From Acetobacteraceae bacterium (lineage in GTDB: Bacteria > Pseudomonadota > Alphaproteobacteria > Acetobacterales > Acetobacteraceae): a DNA stretch of 64,000 nucleotides. Position 1 is the first letter of the stretch. Each line of letters begins with the position of its first letter. Positions 59,011 to 64,000 of the stretch are shown here, piece by piece. Below the pieces are notes generated by a model. It searched no databases, had not been told where the DNA came from, and saw only the letters and a list, made by a program, of their open reading frames with translations. Made by a program: the position numbers and the translations under genes. The stretch lies in contig JAKFUL010000033.1 in the NCBI GenBank assembly GCA_021732665.1, positions 1 through 64,000 on the forward strand, written 5' to 3'.

Positions 59011-59609
59011 TCCGGGCGGCGCAACAGCCGCTCCACCGCCGCCCGTGCCATGTCGTGCTGGCTGGCCAGCGTGGCACGGCGGCTGGCGCTGCGTCCGGCA
59101 TCCTCGGCTCTGGCATAGACGTCCTCGACCGAGTTGATCCGGCCCGCCATCTCCAGCCCCAGCAGAAGATCGCGCGTGGTGATCGGGATCATCCGCTCGG
59201 TCAATTCCGCTTCCAGGACCAGGACGCGGCGCAGCACGCGGTCATCCTCGGTCAGCAGCAACGCCCGCTCACTGGCCTGCAGGTGGACGGCGTCGTGGAT
59301 GGCCTCGATGGCCGCGCGTTCGCCCAGGTCGCGTTCGCGATGGCCGGGGCGGGCATTGTGGGCGGCCACGAAGTTGAAGAAGGTTTCCGTCGGCAGGGTG
59401 CGCACCGCATCGGCGCGCGCCTGCGCCCATTCCAGGATGGCGGCGGCGCCCAGCGCATCGCCATCGCGTGTCGCCTCATACAGCACGGCGTCAGGCAGGT
59501 AGACCGGCACGCCAGCGTAAAGCAGGTAGTCCAGCGACTGCGCGGCGGCGAGGGTGATCAGCGGGCCGGTGTCGAGCACGATGATCCGAGCAACCAGCTC
59601 AGCCGCCAC
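59007..59609 (-). CDS. PIN-domain toxin embedded in the hopanoid operon
   Basis: This 200-residue protein has a PIN fold: opening Asp in IIVLDTGPLITLAA, Glu in PDAVLYEATRD, an acidic pair in DLGERAAIEAI and a final LLTEDDRVLRR. A long C-terminal helical tail follows (about 60 residues more than a VapC). The GTG start overlaps the preceding small gene by 11 bases and the stop overlaps hpnK by four bases (ATGA). It is likely an RNase toxin neutralised by the small upstream protein. A non-toxic PIN regulator is possible. Confidence 0.8.
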   Translation of the reverse strand: MAAELVARIIVLDTGPLITLAAAQSLDYLLYAGVPVYLPDAVLYEATRDGDALGAAAILEWAQARADAVRTLPTETFFNFVAAHNARPGHRERDLGERAAIEAIHDAVHLQASERALLLTEDDRVLRRVLVLEAELTERMIPITTRDLLLGLEMAGRINSVEDVYARAEDAGRSASRRATLASQHDMARAAVERLLRRPE

Positions 59610-59829
59610 CTGCCACCCTTTCGGCCAGCGCTCGCACCAGCCGCACGCCGGGGGATTGTGGATCGGCCGGCACGCGCGGCAAGGTCAGGCGGTGCTCATG
59701 CACCGCCAGAAGCAAGGCGCCGAAACCCACTTGCATGTCGAGCCGATCGGCGATCTCCCGGCGGGTGATCTCGCCGCGGCTCCACGCCTCGACCAGATCG
59801 CGCGACAGAGGCGCCGCAAGGTCGCTCAC
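59599..59829 (-). CDS. Small antitoxin-like protein (UPF0175/HTH-like) upstream of the PIN gene
   Basis: This 76-residue protein has a helix-turn-helix-like stretch, SRGEITRREIADRLDMQVGFGALLLAV, resembling UPF0175-type antitoxins that accompany PIN toxins, and a flexible C-terminus. The start is GTG 59829, overlapping the hpnJ stop (GTGA). It overlaps the PIN gene by 11 bases. No separate promoter is visible in the coding overlap, so it probably depends on the hpnJ transcript or on a promoter inside hpnJ. Confidence 0.75.
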   Translation of the reverse strand: MSDLAAPLSRDLVEAWSRGEITRREIADRLDMQVGFGALLLAVHEHRLTLPRVPADPQSPGVRLVRALAERVAGGG

Positions 59830-61250
59830 GCCGCGGCTTTCCGCTCCCGCAGGAAGCGGAAGAACTCCACCCCTTCCCGCAGCCGGCGCACCAGCATCTG
59901 CCGGTCGCGCACCATCTCATTGCAGATCGAGGCGATCTTCGGCGCCCGGAAGTAGAATTTTTTGTAGAATGCCTCAACCGAGGTGAAGATCTCGGTGTGG
60001 CTGAGATGCGGATAGGCCAACGGCGCGATCTGCACCCCATGCGCATCGACATATTCGGTATTCGCCGTGTCCAGCCAGCCCTCACGCGCCGCCTGGTCCC
60101 ACAGGAAGGTGCCGGGGTAGGGCGCGGCCAGCGAGACCTGGATGGTGTGCGGGTTGGTTTCGATGGCGAACTTGATGGTTTCCTGGATGGTCTCCGTCGT
60201 CTCGCCCGGCAGGCCCAGGATGAAGGTGCCGTGGATCTTGATGCCCAGCGCGTGGCAGTCCTTGGTGAACTGTTTTGCGACGTCGATCCGCATGCCCTTC
60301 TTGATGTTCACCAGGATCTGCTGGTTGCCGGTCTCGTAGCCGACCAGCAGCAGCCGCAGCCCATTCTCCGCCATCACCTTCAGCGAGGCATAGGGCACAT
60401 TCGCCTTGGCGTTGCACGACCACGTCACGCCCAGCTTGCCGAGTTCCTTGGCGATCGCCTCGGCGCGGGGCAGGTCGTCCGTGAAGGTGTCGTCGTCGAA
60501 GAACAGCTCCTTCATCTCCGGGAAGGCCTTGAGGATGTATTTCACCTCATCGATCACATGGCCGACCGAACGCGTGCGGTAGCGATGGCCACCGACCGTC
60601 TGCGGCCACAGGCAGAAAGTGCAGCGGCTCTTGCAGCCCCGCCCGGTGTAGAACGACACATAGGGGTGCTTCAGGTATCCAATAAAGTACTTCTTCCAGT
60701 CGAGGTCGCGCTTGTAGACCTCCGACACGAAGGGCAGTTCATCCATGTTCTCGAGCATCGCGCGGTCGGTGTTGTGCACGATCACGCCGGAATTGTTGCG
60801 CCAGCTCAGGCCCTTGATGGCCGAGAGGTCCATGCCCGAGGCCACGTCCTTCACCGTGAAATCGAACTCGTTGCGCGCCACCCAATCCACCACCGGCGCG
60901 TCGCGCAGCGATTCCTCGCTCTGCACCGCCACCTTGGCGCCGATCAGCCCGACCTTCAGCGAAGGGTTCACCGCCTTCAGCGCCTCGGCCACCTTCACGT
61001 CGGAGGCGAAGGAGGGTGTCGAGGTGTGCAGCACCACCTGGTCGAAATCGCGCGCCATCGGCGCCACATCGGCCAGCGTCTGGCTGTGCGGCGGCGCGTC
61101 CACCAGCTTCGAGCCGGGGATGAGGGCGGCCGGCTGCGCCAGCCAGGTCGGGAACCAGTAGCTGCGGATTTCGCGCTTGGCCTGGTAGCGGGAGCCTGCG
61201 CCACCGTCGAAGCCGTCGAAGGTGGGGGCCTGGAGGAACAGGGTGCGCAT
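59826..61250 (-). CDS. hpnJ: Hopanoid radical-SAM protein HpnJ
   Basis: This 474-residue protein has an N-terminal B12-binding-like domain (LFLQAPTFDGFDGG ... TSTPSFASDVKVAE) and a radical-SAM domain with the cluster motif GRGCKSRCTFC (Cys206, Cys210, Cys213). HpnJ rearranges the amino-sugar hopanoid to the cyclitol ether. MRTLF at 61250 is the likely start; the preceding codon is also ATG (61253). An AAGG leader and a TATAAG box lie just upstream. The stop overlaps the small antitoxin-like gene (GTGA). Length and motifs match the family. Confidence 0.93.
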   Translation of the reverse strand: MRTLFLQAPTFDGFDGGAGSRYQAKREIRSYWFPTWLAQPAALIPGSKLVDAPPHSQTLADVAPMARDFDQVVLHTSTPSFASDVKVAEALKAVNPSLKVGLIGAKVAVQSEESLRDAPVVDWVARNEFDFTVKDVASGMDLSAIKGLSWRNNSGVIVHNTDRAMLENMDELPFVSEVYKRDLDWKKYFIGYLKHPYVSFYTGRGCKSRCTFCLWPQTVGGHRYRTRSVGHVIDEVKYILKAFPEMKELFFDDDTFTDDLPRAEAIAKELGKLGVTWSCNAKANVPYASLKVMAENGLRLLLVGYETGNQQILVNIKKGMRIDVAKQFTKDCHALGIKIHGTFILGLPGETTETIQETIKFAIETNPHTIQVSLAAPYPGTFLWDQAAREGWLDTANTEYVDAHGVQIAPLAYPHLSHTEIFTSVEAFYKKFYFRAPKIASICNEMVRDRQMLVRRLREGVEFFRFLRERKAAA

Positions 61251-61334
61251 CATGCGGGCGGCGACCTTATAAAGAACGTTGACGGTTTGCGGGAAGCGGC
61301 GGCGAAGCTCAAGTGGCTTTTGCCGCGACCCGGT

Positions 61335-62456
61335 TCAACCGCGCCGCATACGCCCATCCGGCGCGATACGGAAGCGCTCCCGCCCCCAGCGCACCGGCCC
61401 CGGCCGCAGCCCGGCCAGCCAGACGGCGAAGGACAGCGCATCCCGCGGCAAAACCCAGCCCGGCCGGGGGCGCAGGCCCAGCGCCCGGTCGACCCAGGCG
61501 CAGGCGGCGAATCGGGCGGCCAGCGCCAGCCCGGCCACCGCCAGCATCGGCGCCCCGGGGGCGGCGAGCAGCGCCAGGCCGGCCCAGGGCAGCGGATGGG
61601 TCAGCGCCAGACCGGCATAGCCGGCGGGGTTGAGCAGCCGCACCGTGCGCGCCCAGCGCAACTCATGCGCCCAGAGGCCGGCGAACGCCGATTCGCTCAT
61701 CACATGCCCCGGCAGTTGCGGCGCCAGCACGACACGCAAGCCAAGCCCACGCACCGCCTCGCCCATCGCATGGTCATCGGCCAGCAGCTCCAGAAACGCC
61801 TCGAAGCCGCCGATCGCGGCCAGGGTCTCGGCCCGCAGCGCGATGGTGGCGCCGTAGCAGCCCCTGGCCTGGCCCAGCGCCTCGCCCAGCGCGGCATTGG
61901 GCAGGAAATGCCAATCGACCGAGAGCGCCGTCAGCCGGGACCAGAAGCCGTCATCGCCGGCCACGCCGCGATAAAGGCAAGTGACCAGCCCCACCCCAGG
62001 CTCGGCCAGCGGCGCCGTCACCGCCGTCAGCCAGTCCGGCCCCACCGCCATGTCGGCATCGGCCAGCACCAGCACGTCGGCATCGGTGGCCGCGGCGAGG
62101 TGCACGAGCTGCGAGACCTTGCGGTTGGCGCCGAGCACCGGCCCGCCCAGCAGAAGCCGCGCCGGCGGGCAAAATGCCTCGGCGACCGGACGGGCGGCAT
62201 CGGCCGGATCGGCCACCGCCATCAGCAGCTCGAACGGGGCGGCGTGGCGCTGCGCCAGGCTGGCGGCCAGGTTCGCCGCCAGCCCCGGCTCGGCGCCATG
62301 CAGCGGGCGCAGGATCGCCGCCGGCAACGCCGGGCCGCCTGCCGGGGCAGCCGCCGCCAGCCTGGCCGCGGCCCGCGCCGCCAGCAGCACCTGGGCCGAG
62401 GCCGCCAGCGCCAGCCCGGCCAGAATCCAGACGAGAATCGACAACAGAAAGATCAT
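61335..62456 (-). CDS. hpnI: Hopanoid glycosyltransferase HpnI
   Basis: This 373-residue GT2 ceramide-glucosyltransferase-like protein has a first membrane helix (IFLLSILVWILAGLALAAS) and C-terminal helices. Its catalytic Asp motifs are VADPADAARPV and VLADADMAVGPDWL, with a late QLPGHVM and ELRWARTVR (Q/R-x-x-R-W). HpnI adds N-acetylglucosamine to bacteriohopanetetrol. It is separated from hpnJ by 84 bases, a gap that contains possible hpnJ leader signals, and diverges from mlaA with a 45-base gap. The start at 62456 is set by similarity. Confidence 0.92.
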   Translation of the reverse strand: MIFLLSILVWILAGLALAASAQVLLAARAAARLAAAAPAGGPALPAAILRPLHGAEPGLAANLAASLAQRHAAPFELLMAVADPADAARPVAEAFCPPARLLLGGPVLGANRKVSQLVHLAAATDADVLVLADADMAVGPDWLTAVTAPLAEPGVGLVTCLYRGVAGDDGFWSRLTALSVDWHFLPNAALGEALGQARGCYGATIALRAETLAAIGGFEAFLELLADDHAMGEAVRGLGLRVVLAPQLPGHVMSESAFAGLWAHELRWARTVRLLNPAGYAGLALTHPLPWAGLALLAAPGAPMLAVAGLALAARFAACAWVDRALGLRPRPGWVLPRDALSFAVWLAGLRPGPVRWGRERFRIAPDGRMRRG

Positions 62457-62501
62457 GCCCCCAACATGGCCCAGACGATGGTTTTTCGGTATGCTCGCCG
62501 C

Positions 62502-63512
62502 ATGCGCGCCCTCTCGCTCCCGCTGATTCTCCTGCTGGCCGGTTGCGGCGACACGCATGTGATGCGCGGCGGGGTGGAGGTGCCCACCGCCGCCTCGCAA
62601 TACGCCGGCACCACCGATGCGGGCGACCCGTTCGAGCGGGCGAACCGCCATGCGCTGGACTTCAACACCCGGCTCGATGACAGCGTGCTGCGCCCGGTGG
62701 CCGAGACCTATCGCGGGCTGGTGCCGGAATTCGGCCGGCTGCGTATCCGCGCCTTCGTCAACAACCTGGGCGAGCCGCTGATCTTCGCCAACAACCTGCT
62801 GCAGCTGCGCTTCAGCGATGCGGGCACCACGCTGGGCCGCTTCGCCATCAACACCACGCTGGGCGGCGGCGGGCTGTTCGACCTGGCGACCGGGCAGGGG
62901 CTGGCCCGGCAGACCGGCGATTTCGGCCAGACGATGGCGCGCTACGGCGTGGGCTCGGGCCCCTATCTCATGCTGCCCGTGCTCGGCCCCTCCAATCTGC
63001 GCGACGCCTTGGGCGAGACGGCGGATGGCTTCGCCAACCCGCTGCTCCTCGCCCTCGGCCCGGTCTTTTCCAGCTTCACGCTGGGCGTGCTCAACACCTC
63101 CCGCGGGACGCTGGGCGGCATCGACATGCGGGCCGAGAATATCGACACGCTGGATATCCTGCGCAGCGACAGCCTGGATTATTACGCCAGGCTGCGCAGC
63201 GTGGTCAGGCAGCGGCGCGATGCCGAACTGATGGTGCTGGGCCGCCCGGCCGAGGCGGAAACGCTGGACGACCCTGGCAATGCGCCGGCGACGCTGGATG
63301 ACCCGGGGACGGGCAGCGCGCCAGCCGCGGCCCAGGCCGCCCCGGCGCGGCCGGCGCCCCCCGGCGTGCCGCGGGAATGGGCGGCCAGGGCGCTGCGCCA
63401 GGCCGACCTGGCCACCCCGGGCGAGGCCGAGGGCGCCGAACTGCCGGTGGCCCGGGCGCTGGATCCGGGATTTGCCGAGCGGGTGCTGCGCGGGGCGCGG
63501 CTCGCGCCGTAA
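62502..63512 (+). CDS. mlaA: MlaA (VacJ)-family outer-membrane lipoprotein
   Basis: This 336-residue lipoprotein has a signal ending in LLLAGC (Cys15), then the MlaA body: DPFERANRHALDFNTRLDDS, LRIRAFVNNLGEPLIFANNLLQ, INTTLGGGGLFDLATG and DFGQTMARYGVGSGPYLMLPVLGPS. MlaA pulls mislocalised phospholipids from the outer leaflet. A Pro/Ala/Asp-rich C-terminal tail (about residues 250-336) is longer than in E. coli VacJ. The start ATG 62502 is chosen by the lipobox distance; ATG 62478 is an alternative. Proximity to hopanoid genes supports an outer-membrane lipid-homeostasis cluster. Confidence 0.9.
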   Translation: MRALSLPLILLLAGCGDTHVMRGGVEVPTAASQYAGTTDAGDPFERANRHALDFNTRLDDSVLRPVAETYRGLVPEFGRLRIRAFVNNLGEPLIFANNLLQLRFSDAGTTLGRFAINTTLGGGGLFDLATGQGLARQTGDFGQTMARYGVGSGPYLMLPVLGPSNLRDALGETADGFANPLLLALGPVFSSFTLGVLNTSRGTLGGIDMRAENIDTLDILRSDSLDYYARLRSVVRQRRDAELMVLGRPAEAETLDDPGNAPATLDDPGTGSAPAAAQAAPARPAPPGVPREWAARALRQADLATPGEAEGAELPVARALDPGFAERVLRGARLAP

Positions 63513-63526
63513 CGCCGTGGAGCGAT

Positions 63527-63556
63527 ATCCGACCGGATGTGATCATTTGGTCGGAT
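63527..63556. terminator. 8-bp hairpin downstream of mlaA
   Basis: ATCCGACC (63527-63534) and GGTCGGAT (63549-63556) are perfectly complementary around a 14-base loop, 15 bases after the mlaA stop in the convergent gap before the AsmA-like gene. No T-run follows. It could serve as a bidirectional 3'-end hairpin or be the hairpin of a dispersed repeat whose tail follows at 63581. Confidence 0.4.
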
Positions 63557-63580
63557 TGCCTGCGTGAGTTCCGGGCCTTG

Positions 63581-63635
63581 GTGAGAGGATGATCCACCGT
63601 TCCGGTGCTTCCACCGCCAGGCCTCGTCCGTCTAG
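63581..63635. repeat. Diverged third copy of the intergenic repeat tail
   Basis: GTGAGAGGATGATCCACCGT and the following CGGTGCTTCCACC ... TCTAG align without gaps with the first 37 bases of the 56-bp tail seen at 54071-54126 and 54171-54226, with about 30 identical positions, and it ends with the same CTAG. It follows a hairpin, as do the other two copies. A dispersed REP-like element is the likely explanation. Confidence 0.6.
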
Positions 63636-64000
63636 CGCCCCGGCATCCTCGGGCTCACGCTCGCCGGCTCCTGCCCCAGCCCGAACAACCCGCGCAGGAA
63701 GCCCGGTGTCAGCGTGGTGAGCGGGTTGACCTGCACCTGCGGGTCCCCGGCCGGCCCCTGCGCCCGGAACGCCGTGGCGAAGACCCCGCCCCCCGGCTCC
63801 GGGCTGAACAGCCGCCCGACCAGCGGCAAATTCCCCAGCATGGTGTTGAAGATGTAGGCCGGCACGATCGTGCCCTCCAGGTCGATGATCTCCGCCTCCC
63901 GCAGCACGCGGCCGCGCGCGGTCAGCCCCAGGCTGGGCGAGAAGGCGCGCGCGTCGTTCAGGGTCAGCACCTCTGATGTCAGCGTGAAGGGGATTTCGGC
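63632..64000 (-). CDS. AsmA-like C-terminal domain protein (3' end only)
   Basis: This is the last 122 codons of a minus-strand gene that starts beyond the right edge of the window. The visible part (LREAEIIDLEGTIVPAYIFN, NTMLGNLPLVGRLFSPEPGGGVFATAF, VNPLTTLTPGFLRGLFG) is typical of the C-terminus of AsmA/YhdP-like proteins, long periplasmic bridges that carry phospholipids to the outer membrane. It neighbours mlaA and hopanoid genes, fitting an envelope-lipid locus. The N-terminal membrane anchor and full length cannot be seen. Confidence 0.8.
   Translation of the reverse strand, partial: AEIPFTLTSEVLTLNDARAFSPSLGLTARGRVLREAEIIDLEGTIVPAYIFNTMLGNLPLVGRLFSPEPGGGVFATAFRAQGPAGDPQVQVNPLTTLTPGFLRGLFGLGQEPASVSPRMPGR

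Noticed and set aside
59997-62501. Open plus-strand frame of about 830 codons upstream of mlaA.
   Set aside because: It is the complement of hpnJ and hpnI with the low-complexity His/Arg/Gln/Gly composition expected of antisense high-GC frames. The lipobox start at 62502 is the real gene.

Overview
The window is high-GC (about 70% by eye), densely coding DNA with frequent ATGA, GTGA and TGATG gene overlaps, many GTG/TTG starts and few gaps. The family content points to an alphaproteobacterium of the Acetobacteraceae/Roseomonas kind: hopanoid genes hpnI-J-K-L, several orphan Bug (TctC-type) receptors, many catabolic CoA-linked enzymes and ABC importers. This assignment is an inference; no rRNA, tRNA, phage, IS element or CRISPR array was seen.

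Layout. (1) 137-3343 (minus) is a sugar-type ABC importer (two permeases and a binding protein) divergent from a FAD amine/amino-acid oxidase and a threonine/serine dehydratase (3449-5514). (2) 5522-6147 is a vapBC toxin-antitoxin pair with a palindromic operator. (3) 6144-10298 holds an HxlR regulator divergent from a quinone oxidoreductase, an SDR, a drug/metabolite exporter and a thioredoxin-reductase-like flavoprotein. (4) 10305-13627 is a MotA/ExbB-like channel with a MotB/OmpA-like partner carrying a very long coiled coil. (5) 13647-21595 (minus) is a CoA-dependent catabolic operon: GMC oxidoreductase, thiolase-like protein, DUF35, crotonase, two class III CoA-transferase subunits, Bug receptor, acyl-CoA dehydrogenase. 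A GlcD-type oxidase diverges from it. (6) 23190-35647 (plus) is a phosphorus/sulfur-ester locus: an ABC-ATPase remnant, a metallophosphodiesterase, an alkaline-phosphatase-superfamily enzyme, a phosphonate-monoester-hydrolase-like sulfatase and two Dpp-type transporters (only one with ATPases). (7) 35723-39112 encodes an IlvD/Edd dehydratase, an RraA-type aldolase and a Bug receptor. (8) 39197-44777 holds a class III aminotransferase, then SDR, TauE-like permease, ACAD-like monooxygenase, VOC protein and Bug receptor. (9) 44882-52087 is a branched-chain-amino-acid-type (Liv) ABC operon with three tandem paralogous binding proteins. (10) 52107-56452 has hldD/rfaD, a GNAT protein, a CopC-like protein, tandem intergenic repeats, a DUF938 methyltransferase and a gamma-glutamyltransferase homologue. 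(11) 56599-64000 has a secreted two-repeat protein, hpnL-hpnK-(PIN toxin/antitoxin)-hpnJ-hpnI, mlaA and the 3' end of an AsmA-like gene.

How it works together: most of the window is import plus oxidation of organic acids, esters and amines, typical of an environmental heterotroph. The right end is envelope biology (heptose, hopanoid head groups, lipid asymmetry). The observations most worth following are the PIN toxin-antitoxin pair woven by start/stop overlaps into the hopanoid operon, the stator-like pair with heptad-phased coiled-coil repeats, the paired CoA-transferases of which one lacks the catalytic Asp, the thiolase-like/DUF35 pair without the thiolase Cys, and the triple binding-protein array.
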